Source: Gemmatimonadaceae bacterium (GTDB lineage: Bacteria; Gemmatimonadota; Gemmatimonadetes; Gemmatimonadales; Gemmatimonadaceae). Taken from it: 64,000 nt of DNA. Within the stretch, counting starts at the first letter, position 1. Every line of letters begins with the position of its first letter. Below, piece by piece: positions 52,205 to 60,815 of the stretch. The stretch lies in assembly GCA_016720905.1 (NCBI GenBank), contig JADKJT010000002.1, forward strand, positions 186,001 through 250,000, in the 5' to 3' direction. The notes beneath the pieces were generated by a model. It did no database searches and was not told the DNA's origin. It worked only from the letters and a program-made list of their open reading frames with translations. A program made the position numbers and the translations under genes.

Positions 52205-54133
52205 ATGAACATTTCCTGGATCGATTGGGTCATCGCCGCCGCGTCCATTCTCATCTGCTTCGTGCCGGCCCTGTTTCTTGCCAAGCGATCGGGGAAGAGC
52301 ACGACGGAGTTCTTCGGCTCCGGTCGCTCGGTGCCGTGGTGGCTGGCCGGGCTGTCGATGGTCGCGACGACCTTTTCGTCTGATACGCCCAACTGGGTCA
52401 CCGAGCAGGTGCGTCGCTACGGCGTCGCGGGCAACTGGCAGTGGTGGGCGTTCGTACTGACCGGTGTGTCGACGGTGTTCTTCTTTGCGCGCATGTGGCG
52501 CCGGTCGGGTGTGCTCACCGACCTCGAGTTCTACGAGCTTCGGTATTCCGGCAAGTCGGCCTCGGTCGTGCGCGGTTTCCGTGCAGTGTACCTGGGCCTG
52601 TTCTTCAACTGCTTCATCATGGGGATGGTGACGTTGGCGGCGTGCAAGATCGCCAACATCCTCTTCGGGTTGCCGGCCTGGCAGACCATCGTGATCTGCG
52701 GGTTGCTGAACGTCGTGTTTGCCGCGCACTCGGGGCTGTGGGGCGTGCTGGTCATCGACATGATCCAGTTCTTCATCAAGATGACGGCGGTGTTCGCGGC
52801 GGCGTGGTTTTCACTGGTTGAGGTGGGTCGACGGCTGGCCGGTGAGGCCAACGGCTGGGTGGGTCTCAAGCTGCTCGTCTCCAAGCTCTCCACGCTGCAG
52901 GTCGTGCAGAGTACCGCCACCAATGCGCAGCCGGTGATGTCGGCCAAGGACGGCGCGGGACAGCCCATTCTCGACCTGCTTCCCAATTTCAGCATGTCGG
53001 AGTTGGCGCTCATGATCTTCATCATGCCCATCGCCATCAGCTGGTGGGCCAACTGGTATCCCGGCGCCGAGCCAGGCGGTGGGTCGTATATCGCCCAGCG
53101 CATGCTGGCGTCCAAGTCAGAAAAGGACTCGCTGGGCGGTACGCTCTTTTTCAACCTCGCCCACTACGTGCTGCGTCCGTGGCCGTGGATCATTACCGCG
53201 CTCTGCTCGATCATCGTTTACCCCGACTTGGCGTCAATTCAGGCGGCGTTTCCCGGCGCCGACGCCACGCTCATCGGGCACGATTCGGCCTTTCCGGCCA
53301 TGCTCAAGTTCCTGCCCGTCGGGTTTGTGGGGCTCATGATTGGCGGGCTGCTGGCGGCCAACTCGTCCACCATTCTCACGCATCTCAACTGGGGCTCGTC
53401 GTACCTGGTGCACGATTTCTATCGGCGCTTCATCAGGAAGGACGCCGCAGAGTCCCACTATGTGAATGCCGGACGGCTTAGCACGGTGCTCTTGTACGTC
53501 GTCGCCGCCCTGCTCAGCCTCACCATGAGTTCCGCGCAGCAGGCGTTCCAGGTGCTGCTATCGATTGGCGCCGGCACGGGCCTGCTGTACATCGCGCGAT
53601 GGTTTTGGTGGCGTGTGTCGGCATGGTGTGAAATCGTGGCCATGGTGATGTCACTCATCACGTCGCTGGCGGTGCCAAAGCTCATGCCCGGTGCCGACTT
53701 CGCCACCACCACCATCATTCAGGTCGGCATCACGACCATCGCCTGGCTCATCACGGCATTCGTCGGGCCGGTCACCGACCGCACCACGCTCATTGCGTTT
53801 GTGCAGAAAGTGAAGCCGGCGGGACCGGGGTGGACCGCACTGCGCGCGGCCGCCGGAATCACCGACGCCGAGATTGCGCAGGAGAATCGAATGGGCGCGG
53901 CGTTTGCTGGCTGGATTTCCGGATGCGTGGTGATCTGGTCGTCGCTGTTCGCCATCGGCAACTTCCTGTACGCCTCCGGCGATCCGTCACGCTTGCCCAC
54001 CGCATGGATGCTGACCGGCGTGCTGGCGGTGAGTGGGTTCGTGCTGCTCAGGGTCACGCGGCAGTTGTGGTCGGATAGCACAGCGTCGCAGGCGCGAGCG
54101 GACGCGCGGGCGGCAGACGCGTCGGTGATCTAG
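52205..54133 (+). CDS. Sodium:solute symporter (SSS family)
   Basis: A 642-residue membrane protein with about 13 helices, LeuT-fold SSS family. Key segments: FFGSGRSVPWWLAGLSMVAT, TFSSDTPNWVTEQVRRYGVA near the unwound TM1, ISWWANWYPGAEPGGGSYIA, and later GLLAANSSTILTHLNWGSSY, LVHDFYRRFI (about 391-420). Substrate cannot be assigned. ATG 52205 starts MNISWIDWVIAAAS. The region downstream (54134-54368) is a gene-free gap holding a long palindrome. Confidence 0.93.
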   Translation: MNISWIDWVIAAASILICFVPALFLAKRSGKSTTEFFGSGRSVPWWLAGLSMVATTFSSDTPNWVTEQVRRYGVAGNWQWWAFVLTGVSTVFFFARMWRRSGVLTDLEFYELRYSGKSASVVRGFRAVYLGLFFNCFIMGMVTLAACKIANILFGLPAWQTIVICGLLNVVFAAHSGLWGVLVIDMIQFFIKMTAVFAAAWFSLVEVGRRLAGEANGWVGLKLLVSKLSTLQVVQSTATNAQPVMSAKDGAGQPILDLLPNFSMSELALMIFIMPIAISWWANWYPGAEPGGGSYIAQRMLASKSEKDSLGGTLFFNLAHYVLRPWPWIITALCSIIVYPDLASIQAAFPGADATLIGHDSAFPAMLKFLPVGFVGLMIGGLLAANSSTILTHLNWGSSYLVHDFYRRFIRKDAAESHYVNAGRLSTVLLYVVAALLSLTMSSAQQAFQVLLSIGAGTGLLYIARWFWWRVSAWCEIVAMVMSLITSLAVPKLMPGADFATTTIIQVGITTIAWLITAFVGPVTDRTTLIAFVQKVKPAGPGWTALRAAAGITDAEIAQENRMGAAFAGWISGCVVIWSSLFAIGNFLYASGDPSRLPTAWMLTGVLAVSGFVLLRVTRQLWSDSTASQARADARAADASVI

Positions 54134-54185
54134 TGTCTCCGCCATTTCCTGACATTCGTTGCTGAGGGGGAGCGGTGCGGGTCGT

Positions 54186-54301
54186 GAGGGGTGAGCAACT
54201 GAAGCGTCGAGCGTGAGAGGGGCGAGCCGGTGAGGGCAGGACTGGTTCCACCCTCGCGGGCTGGCCCCTCAACGCTCGACGCTTCAGTTGCTCACCCCCT
54301 C
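54186..54301. terminator. Long palindrome between convergent symporter and DUF4350-like genes
   Basis: Left arm 54186-54223 and right arm 54264-54301 pair over about 38 nt with one gap and a few mismatches; the shared core is GTGAGCAACTGAAGCGTCGA. The loop is 40 nt. It fills the middle of the 235-nt gap between convergent genes. No T-run; probably a bidirectional terminator or mRNA-end stabiliser of REP-like type. The rest of the gap (54134-54185, 54302-54368) shows no coding signal. Confidence 0.7.
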
Positions 54302-54368
54302 TTGCCCCTTATCGCTCCTCACCTCACCGCTCGGCGCCCCCCCGGTCGACTCCGGTTTCGGCGCCCCC

Positions 54369-55370
54369 CTAAAGCACCCGCGTCAACCAATGCAAAACGT
54401 TCAGCACGAACTGAGCGTTCTGCGCCGCGCTGGGACGATTGAATCCCATCAGCCCCTCGCCCTTGGGTCCCGAGCGCTGGGCCGAAAACATCGCCGCCTC
54501 GCCGGCCAGAAATACACGCCCTTCTCCCACCGAGAGCGCCGCACCGAAAAGCAATCCATCGCCTGCCACCGACGGTGTTGATGGCAGAAACTCCCATGCC
54601 GTGGTCGGCTGCAGCACGCGCGTGTGCGCCGGAAGCCGCAACACCGACGCGCCGCTGCCGCCTACGGAAAATGCTGATCCGGTGAAGACCACCAGCGAGT
54701 CGATGCGTTCAGATGGCGTCCGACCATCCGTGATGGCATGGGGGAGCAACGTTTCACCGCGTCGCAACGTGAAAATGCTGACGGCATCGCTGGTCTGCGA
54801 AAATCCATTGATGAAGTGCGCGCCGAATGACGCCCCCATCGCTTCGGCCGCGCCGGCAAACGGCATGTGGTCCGCAATCAGCAGGAGCGCACCGCCGCGT
54901 TCGACAAATGCGTGAACCGCCTGCACTTCATCCGGTGTGTAGGCCGACGGCGTCGGGAGCGACCACTTGCCGCCCCCATTCACCGCATTGAGTGGATTGG
55001 CGATCACCAACACATCGATCATCGCCAGTCGCTCGACGGTCAGGGCGCCGGTCATGCGCACCACGCGATAGCCGTCCTGTTCGGCCAGACGCGCGAACGG
55101 GCGATACCGGCCGATGGCGGTGTGGAAATTGTGGTGCGCCTCGTCGATGCCGATACGGGGCCCTCTGGCCGAGCCAAACGCGGGTGCCGACACCACCGGT
55201 TGGAACAGGGTGTCAGGCACCTGTTGGGCCGTGAGTCCAGCACCGGGCAGGAACACGGCTGCCAGCAGCAGGGACCCTGCCCCGTGCGCCAACGCCCGCG
55301 AAGCGCGACATTTCGTCGTTCCCGCACGTGGGCTCTCCCCCCTGCTCCGCCCCGCCATGCCCGTTCGCAT
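54369..55370 (-). CDS. Exported DUF4350/GATase-like protein
   Basis: A 333-residue exported protein (signal peptide ALAHGAGSLLLAAVFLPGAG). The domain resembles the DUF4350/glutamine-amidotransferase-like fold: RIGIDEAHHNFHTAIGRYRP (about residues 66-85), LARLAEQDGYRVVRM, LVIANPLN and FVERGGALLLIADHMPFAGA. Similar proteins are noted as possible ABC-associated or surface factors; no catalytic Cys is apparent. The start could be ATG 55370 or ATG 55358, the latter overlapping the ggt start on the other strand (CATG). Confidence 0.72.
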   Translation of the reverse strand: MRTGMAGRSRGESPRAGTTKCRASRALAHGAGSLLLAAVFLPGAGLTAQQVPDTLFQPVVSAPAFGSARGPRIGIDEAHHNFHTAIGRYRPFARLAEQDGYRVVRMTGALTVERLAMIDVLVIANPLNAVNGGGKWSLPTPSAYTPDEVQAVHAFVERGGALLLIADHMPFAGAAEAMGASFGAHFINGFSQTSDAVSIFTLRRGETLLPHAITDGRTPSERIDSLVVFTGSAFSVGGSGASVLRLPAHTRVLQPTTAWEFLPSTPSVAGDGLLFGAALSVGEGRVFLAGEAAMFSAQRSGPKGEGLMGFNRPSAAQNAQFVLNVLHWLTRVL

Positions 55371-57144
55371 TGCTGCTCCCTCGGTCAAGTTGTTCGCGCG
55401 CCTCCGCCACGTTGCCATCTTTGGGCTCGTCCTCTCCGCGGGGATTCTGCCCACTGCGTGTGCCTTCGGCAACAGTGGCAGCGGCCAGACGGCCGGCGCA
55501 CCCAGCGGTCAGGCTGGTCAGGTCCTTCGCAGCACCGATGCGCCAAACGGCATGGTGGTGTCGGCCAGCGCGATTGCCAGCGAGGCGGGCGCACAGGTGC
55601 TGGCCAACGGCGGCAATGCCGTTGACGCAGCCGTGGCCACGGGATTTGCGCTGGCCGTGACCTATCCGACGGCCGGCAACATCGGCGGTGGAGGCTTTAT
55701 GGTCATCCGCATGCCGGACGGGAAATCGACGACCATCGACTTTCGCGAGAAGGCACCGCTGGCTGCGACTCCGGAGATGTTCACCGATTCAAGCGGCGCC
55801 TATTCGGCCACCAAGCATCATCGCAGTCATCTCGCCGTCGGCGTGCCGGGCACGGTCGCGGGCTTTGCGCTGGCGCACAAGAAGTACGGTGCGGCGTCAT
55901 GGAAGCAGTTGGTTGATCCTGCCGCCAAGCTGGCCGGCGACGGGTTTCTCGTTCCTACCGGATTGGCCGCGTCACTCTCCGGGGCCGTGACGCGATTGAA
56001 GGAATATCCAGCGACGGTGGCCGCGTATTCCAAGAACGGTACCGCGTACGCCGCCGGTGAGCGCATGAAGCTGCCGGATCTGGCGAAGACGCTGTCACGC
56101 ATTCGCGATCGCGGGCGCGACGGATTCTACAAGGGCGAGACGGCGCGACTGATCGCGGAAGAGATGAAACGTGGTGGCGGAATCATCACCGAAAAGGATC
56201 TCGCGGGCTACGAGGCCAAAGAGCGTGCGGCGGTGAAAGGTTCGTTCAAGGGCTACGAGGTGATTTCGATGCCGCCGCCGAGTTCCGGCGGCATCGCCAT
56301 GATCGAGATGCTCAACATCCTCGAGGGCTATGACCTCAAGGCTGCTGGACACAACTCACCGCGCTACATCCACCTGCTCACCGAAAGCATGCGTCGCGCG
56401 TTCCTTGATCGGGCCCGCTACGTTGGTGACCCGGATTTTGTGAAGGTGCCGGTGGAGAAGCTGACGTCAAAGGACTACGCGAACGAATTGCGAAAGACCA
56501 TCCAGATGGACAAAGCGTCGTCGTCGCAGCCGGCGCAGATTGCCGATGGATACGAGAGTCTGGAAACGACGCACTTTTCCGTGGTTGACAAGAGCGGCAT
56601 GGCGGTGTCGGTGACGTACACGCTGGAAGCGGGCTACGGTCTAGGCGCGGTCGTTGCGGGCGCGGGCTTCCTGCTCAACAACGAGATGGGTGATTTCAAC
56701 GGCAAGCCTGGCCTCACGGACAGCACGGGTCTGGTCGGTACCGCACCCAACATCGCGCGCCCCAGCAAGCGCATGCTCTCCAGCATGACGCCGGCGATAC
56801 TCGCGAAGGATGGCCAGGTGGTTGCGGTGATCGGCAGCCCCGGCGGACGCACCATCATCAACACGGTCCTGCAGGTTGCGCTCAACATCATGGCCTTCGA
56901 CATGCCGATTCAAGCGGCGGTCAACGCGGCGCGCATACACCATCAATGGCTGCCGAACCGCCTCACGATCGAGCGTGATGGCGTGCCGGCGTCCACGGTC
57001 AGCGCGTTGGAAAAGATGGGGCACAAGGTGCAATTCGGCGGGCAGCAGGGCACCGCGCATTCCATCATGATCGATCCGCGCACGGGGCATCGCGTTGGCG
57101 CCCCCGATCCGCGCGACCGCGATGCGGGGGCAGTCGGCCACTGA
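55357..57144 (+). CDS. ggt: Gamma-glutamyltransferase
   Basis: A 595-residue exported N-terminal-nucleophile hydrolase that cleaves gamma-glutamyl bonds of glutathione and transfers the moiety. The signal/lipobox LVLSAGILPTACAFG suggests lipid anchoring. The large subunit starts near GMVVSASAIASEAGAQVLAN, GGNAVDAAVATGFALAV. The autocatalytic Thr is in LETTHFSVVD (about residue 405), giving the small subunit. The substrate loop is SMTPAILAKDG and IGSPGGRTIINTVLQ. ATG 55357 shares CATG with a possible start of the opposite gene. The tgt gene follows with CTG overlapping the ggt stop. Confidence 0.95.
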   Translation: MPVRIAAPSVKLFARLRHVAIFGLVLSAGILPTACAFGNSGSGQTAGAPSGQAGQVLRSTDAPNGMVVSASAIASEAGAQVLANGGNAVDAAVATGFALAVTYPTAGNIGGGGFMVIRMPDGKSTTIDFREKAPLAATPEMFTDSSGAYSATKHHRSHLAVGVPGTVAGFALAHKKYGAASWKQLVDPAAKLAGDGFLVPTGLAASLSGAVTRLKEYPATVAAYSKNGTAYAAGERMKLPDLAKTLSRIRDRGRDGFYKGETARLIAEEMKRGGGIITEKDLAGYEAKERAAVKGSFKGYEVISMPPPSSGGIAMIEMLNILEGYDLKAAGHNSPRYIHLLTESMRRAFLDRARYVGDPDFVKVPVEKLTSKDYANELRKTIQMDKASSSQPAQIADGYESLETTHFSVVDKSGMAVSVTYTLEAGYGLGAVVAGAGFLLNNEMGDFNGKPGLTDSTGLVGTAPNIARPSKRMLSSMTPAILAKDGQVVAVIGSPGGRTIINTVLQVALNIMAFDMPIQAAVNAARIHHQWLPNRLTIERDGVPASTVSALEKMGHKVQFGGQQGTAHSIMIDPRTGHRVGAPDPRDRDAGAVGH

Positions 57145-58388
57145 GCAACACGGCGCATCGCACCACCGACGCCCCCTTCGCCTTTCGTACCGCGTCACCC
57201 GACGGTTCCGCACGACTGGGCTGGTTCACCACGCCGCACGGTGTCGTCGAAACACCGGCGTTCATGCCCGTGGGCACACACGCCGCCATTCGCGGACTCA
57301 CCATGTCCGATGTGGCGGCTGTGGGTGCGCGGATGGTGCTCAGCAACGCATATCATCTCTATCTTCGTCCCGGTGACGCGATGGTCCGCGCGTTGGGCGG
57401 ATTGCATGCGTTCGCGCGATGGAGCGGCCCGATGCTCACCGATTCGGGTGGCTACCAGGTGTTCTCCCTGGCGCGTTATCGAACGGTCCGTGAGGAGGGC
57501 GTCGAGTTCCGCAGCAAGCTCGATGGGTCACGTCACGCGTACACGCCCGAGCGGGTCATGCAGATCGAGCGTAATCTGGGCGCCGATGTGATCATGCAAC
57601 TCGACGAACTGATCGCCGGTGGTTCCGACGAATCGGCGTCGCGCTCGGCGATGGAGCGCAGCTTGCGTTGGCTGGAACGTTGTCGAGTCGAGTTCGGGCG
57701 TCTGGGATGCGAAGGCCGGGCGCCCCTGGCCGAGATTCCCGTACCGCACGGTACGCCACCAGTGGCGTCGGCACGTGACGCCATGGAGTGTCAGTCGCCC
57801 GTGCAGTCGCTATTCCCCATCGTACAGGGGGGAGTGAACGCGGGACTCCGACGCGCGTCGATACAGGGTATCCTGAGCTGCGGCGCGTGGGACGGCATCG
57901 CCATCGGCGGGCTCTCGGTCGGTGAGTCCAAGTCCGATCTCTTGGCCACCCTCGAGGTCTGCGATCCGGAACTCCCGCGCGACCGACCACGCTATTTGAT
58001 GGGTGTGGGATTTCCTGATGACCTCATCGAAGCCGTGCGTCGGGGCATGGACCTCTTCGACTGCGTGGCGCCCACGCGCATCGGTCGACACGGCACGGCG
58101 TTCACGCGCGACGGGACGGTGCAGGTGACCAAGAGCAGCTATCGCACCGATCGCCGTCCGCTGGATGACTCGTGCGCCTGCGCCGCCTGCACGGACTACG
58201 ATCGCGCGTACCTGCGCCACTTGTTTGCCGCCGACGAGCCCTTGGGGCCGCGGTTGCTGGCGTTGCACAACCTCGCCTTTCTGCTGCGGCTCATGCGCGA
58301 CGCGCGGGAGGCGCTTGGCGCTGGCACGTTCGCCGGATGGAGTGCGGAATGGCTGGGGCGATATCGGGCGCGCTCGACGGGGATGTAG
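57141..58388 (+). CDS. tgt: Queuine tRNA-ribosyltransferase, probable CTG start
   Basis: tRNA-guanine transglycosylase replacing G34 in queuosine tRNAs with preQ1. Family segments: TPHGVVETPAFMPVGTHAAI, LSNAYHLYLRPGD, LTDSGGYQVFSLARYR (catalytic Asp), LFPIVQGGVNAGLR, IAIGGLSVGESKSDLL, FDCVAPTRIGRHGTAFTRDG (nucleophile Asp) and zinc ligands CACAACTDYD with LHNLAF later. The first ATG (57264) would cut off the conserved strands before MPVGT. The frame is open upstream to CTG 57141, overlapping the ggt stop, with no ATG, GTG or TTG between, so CTG start is proposed (415 residues). An insert PVPHGTPPVASARDAMECQS enlarges it. Confidence 0.88.
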   Translation: MSNTAHRTTDAPFAFRTASPDGSARLGWFTTPHGVVETPAFMPVGTHAAIRGLTMSDVAAVGARMVLSNAYHLYLRPGDAMVRALGGLHAFARWSGPMLTDSGGYQVFSLARYRTVREEGVEFRSKLDGSRHAYTPERVMQIERNLGADVIMQLDELIAGGSDESASRSAMERSLRWLERCRVEFGRLGCEGRAPLAEIPVPHGTPPVASARDAMECQSPVQSLFPIVQGGVNAGLRRASIQGILSCGAWDGIAIGGLSVGESKSDLLATLEVCDPELPRDRPRYLMGVGFPDDLIEAVRRGMDLFDCVAPTRIGRHGTAFTRDGTVQVTKSSYRTDRRPLDDSCACAACTDYDRAYLRHLFAADEPLGPRLLALHNLAFLLRLMRDAREALGAGTFAGWSAEWLGRYRARSTGM

Positions 58389-58416
58389 CGCGGGCCTCAC
58401 TGAAATCGAACCAGCA

Positions 58417-58486
58417 AACCGCAGGGGGCGCAGGGGACGCCGGGGACTCACCTCGATTCCCGGCGTCCCCTGCGCCCCCTGCGGTT
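58417..58486. terminator. GC-rich palindrome between convergent tgt and BI-1 genes
   Basis: Left arm 58417-58446 and right arm 58458-58486 pair over 29 bases with one bulged position; the core is GCAGGGGGCGCAGGGGACGC. Loop 11 nt. It occupies the 108-nt gap between tgt (stop 58388) and the BI-1 gene (end 58497). No T-run. Probably bidirectional end of transcripts. Confidence 0.75.
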
Positions 58487-58496
58487 CGCGGTTCCG

Positions 58497-59168
58497 CTAG
58501 CGCCGCCCGCCCAGCAGCCGCAAGACGGCCGTGAACATGTTCAGCAGATCGAGATAGATCTGCACCGCCGCGATCACGTAGTCGTCAGGCCCGTAGCGGT
58601 TGCGCAACCGCCACGTGTCGTACACCAGCATCCCGCTGAACACGAGCACCGTGGCGCCGGCAATCCACAATGACGCCGACTGGTTCTGAAAGAACAGATT
58701 GAGCAGTGACGTGCCGATGAGCACCCACAATCCGACCACGAAGAAGCTGCCCCACGCAGAAAAGTCCCGACGCGACACGAAGGCGTAGGCGGTCAGTACG
58801 GCGAACGCACTGAGTGTCAGGATCGCCGCCTGCGATGCCACGCCCGGCTGCCGCTGTTCCATCACGAACACCAACGGCGCAATCCACACGCCTTCAAGAA
58901 GCGTGAACAGCAGCGTCAGGCTGAGGTTCACAGGAAATTGCCCGCGGAAGTACTGCGCGCCCATCAGCGGCGCGAGTGTGGCCAGAAAACTGAGAAACGG
59001 ATGCCGCGCCACCAATTCCATCAGCGATGGCTGCGACATGGCCCAGGCGCAACCGGCCACCGTCAACAGCACCCCTACCAGCACCAGCGAGTAGGTGCGG
59101 CGCACCAGTGTCGCCCGTTCGGTGCCGGTGCGTTCCGGCGCGACGGTCGCGCCGTAGGAAATTCCCAT
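58497..59168 (-). CDS. Bax inhibitor-1 (TMBIM/YccA-like) membrane protein
   Basis: A 223-residue integral membrane protein with seven helices. Family features: RRTYSLVLVGVLLTVAGCAW, LFTLLEGVWIAPLVFVM, FFVVGLWVLIGTSLLNLFFQ, SGMLVYDTWRLRNRYGPDDY and VIAAVQIYLDLLNMFTAVLR at the C terminus, the BI-1 signature. YccA in E. coli regulates the FtsH protease; a role as ion channel or regulator is plausible. ATG 59168 has AGGAGG at 4-9 nt; the upstream ATG 59183 is inside this SD. Divergent from the SGNH gene. Confidence 0.93.
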   Translation of the reverse strand: MGISYGATVAPERTGTERATLVRRTYSLVLVGVLLTVAGCAWAMSQPSLMELVARHPFLSFLATLAPLMGAQYFRGQFPVNLSLTLLFTLLEGVWIAPLVFVMEQRQPGVASQAAILTLSAFAVLTAYAFVSRRDFSAWGSFFVVGLWVLIGTSLLNLFFQNQSASLWIAGATVLVFSGMLVYDTWRLRNRYGPDDYVIAAVQIYLDLLNMFTAVLRLLGGRR

Positions 59169-59334
59169 CGAGTCCTCCTCCATGATTGTCGGAAACCGTC
59201 GGTGATACCCTGAAAGATAGGCGAAGTTGCGGGGCCGGCGAGTGTGGTCACGTGCCCGATCCGTCTCGACCCAGATTCCTATCCGCTGGTCACCACCCGG
59301 ATGCGGCATGGTTCGCACACGCACTTCGTACGGC

Positions 59335-60153
59335 ATGCATCGCATTGCACGCCTCGTCGCAACGTTGCTGGCCCTGTTCTTCGCGGGCGCGGGGGCCTGC
59401 CAGCACGTCACCGGTCCGGCACCCGGCATTCCATATCGGCGCGTGCTGTTCGTGGGTAACAGTCTGACCGCCGTGAATGCACTGCCCTCGATGGTGTCCG
59501 CCGTGGCGAGCCGCGCCGCCGCGTCGATGTACGTGGAATCCGTGACGGGCGGCGGCCTCGCGCTGATCGATCATCTCACGGGTTCGACCGATGCCGCGCA
59601 GCGTATTCGCCACGGTCACTTCGATCTCATCGTGCTGCAGCAGGGCCCGACGCCCCGCGGGCTCTGTCGCGATTCCCTGGTGCTCTGGTCGCAGATGTTC
59701 GCGCAGCTCGCACATCAGGCTCATGCCGATGTGGCGTTACTCATGACGTGGCCGGCGCGCGGCGCGTCGGAGTCCGCGTTCGACGATGTGCGCGTGTCGT
59801 TCCAGCAGGCAGCCTACGAAACCCGTGGAGTGTTTCTTCCCGTCGGCGAGGCGTGGCGCGAGCTGATGACGTTGGACGCGACCCTGGAGCCATACGGACC
59901 CGACGGCTTCCATCCTTCGCCGATGGGCACGTATCTGGCGGCCCTGACAATTGTCGAGCGCCTGATCGGGATCGATATCCGCGAGGTTTCGCTCGCCCCA
60001 CCCGCGATAGGTATCCCGTTGCTGAACGGGACGACGCTGGGGTCCCTGCAGCGAGCCGCGCACGCGGCGAATGCGCGATTCCCCACCCATCCCGATCAGT
60101 CGGCTGCGAACCCGACGCCTCCCGGAGCGACACTTCCCGGTGGCCACTGCTAG
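59335..60153 (+). CDS. SGNH-type hydrolase, probable lipoprotein
   Basis: A 272-residue exported hydrolase with lipobox (LVATLLALFFAGAGACQH). Block I is VLFVGNSLTAVNALPSM, with Ser in GNSLT in place of GDS; the catalytic Asp/His is in GPDGFHPSPMGTYLAALTI. Block III Asn is not evident. It is likely an esterase or glycan deacetylase at the cell envelope. ATG 59335 starts MHRIARLVA. C-terminal tail is Pro/Ala-rich. The PepSY gene is 95 nt downstream. Confidence 0.78.
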   Translation: MHRIARLVATLLALFFAGAGACQHVTGPAPGIPYRRVLFVGNSLTAVNALPSMVSAVASRAAASMYVESVTGGGLALIDHLTGSTDAAQRIRHGHFDLIVLQQGPTPRGLCRDSLVLWSQMFAQLAHQAHADVALLMTWPARGASESAFDDVRVSFQQAAYETRGVFLPVGEAWRELMTLDATLEPYGPDGFHPSPMGTYLAALTIVERLIGIDIREVSLAPPAIGIPLLNGTTLGSLQRAAHAANARFPTHPDQSAANPTPPGATLPGGHC

Positions 60154-60248
60154 CGAAATCGGCGGCACCGCTAGCCCACACTTTCGCGCTGCGCGATATT
60201 CGCGACACCATTTGTGCTGTGTCGTTGAACCCGCCCCCTTCGCGCGTC

Positions 60249-60815
60249 ATGCCCACTCCTGCCTTTTGGCGACAGTGGCACCGGTGGATCGGTGCCCCGG
60301 CCGCTCTGTTCCTGCTGTTCGTATCCGTCACCGGCGTCCTGGTGGCTGGCACCGAATTCTTCGGTGCCGATGAGGCGCTGCGTGAAGCCAATCGGGAAGT
60401 GGTGAGCGCGGTTCGTACCGACACGCCAATCGCCGAGTGGACCGTGACGCTGGCCACCGCCATGAAGACGGCCGCGGCACAGGCCCCCGGCGCGCCGGTG
60501 GACCGTGTCTCCATCGAACTCAAGGGCCAGTCGCCAACCATTGCGGTGTACGTGGGCAAGCCGGCCGGTGGTGAGGACAAGCGGCTGCTGTTCGATGCCC
60601 GATCGGGAGCATTTCTTCGCGCGGAGGACTACGTGGACAAACCGCTCATTCATCGCATCCATAGCGGTGAGGCCTTTGGCGACGGCGGACTGGTCGTGTC
60701 GATGGTCTGGGGGCTCGCGCTGTTGGCCCTCACGCTCACCGGCCTTCTGCTGTATTGGCGGCTGATGAACGTCGATCGCCCGGATCGCGTGGGCCTCAAA
60801 CGGTTCTTCTTCTGA
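60249..60815 (+). CDS. PepSY-associated membrane protein
   Basis: A 188-residue membrane protein with two helices: residues 14-34 (GAPAALFLLFVSVTGVLVAG) near the N terminus, and 150-172 (VVSMVWGLALLALTLTGLLL), with an extracytoplasmic PepSY-like domain between them (EALREANREVVSAVRTDTPI ... LLFDARSGAFLRAEDYVDKP). The HRIHSGEAFGDGG loop before the last helix is typical of PepSY_TM proteins. These are often linked to siderophore or iron reduction. It overlaps the cyclophilin gene by 1 nt (TGATG). Confidence 0.8.
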   Translation: MPTPAFWRQWHRWIGAPAALFLLFVSVTGVLVAGTEFFGADEALREANREVVSAVRTDTPIAEWTVTLATAMKTAAAQAPGAPVDRVSIELKGQSPTIAVYVGKPAGGEDKRLLFDARSGAFLRAEDYVDKPLIHRIHSGEAFGDGGLVVSMVWGLALLALTLTGLLLYWRLMNVDRPDRVGLKRFFF

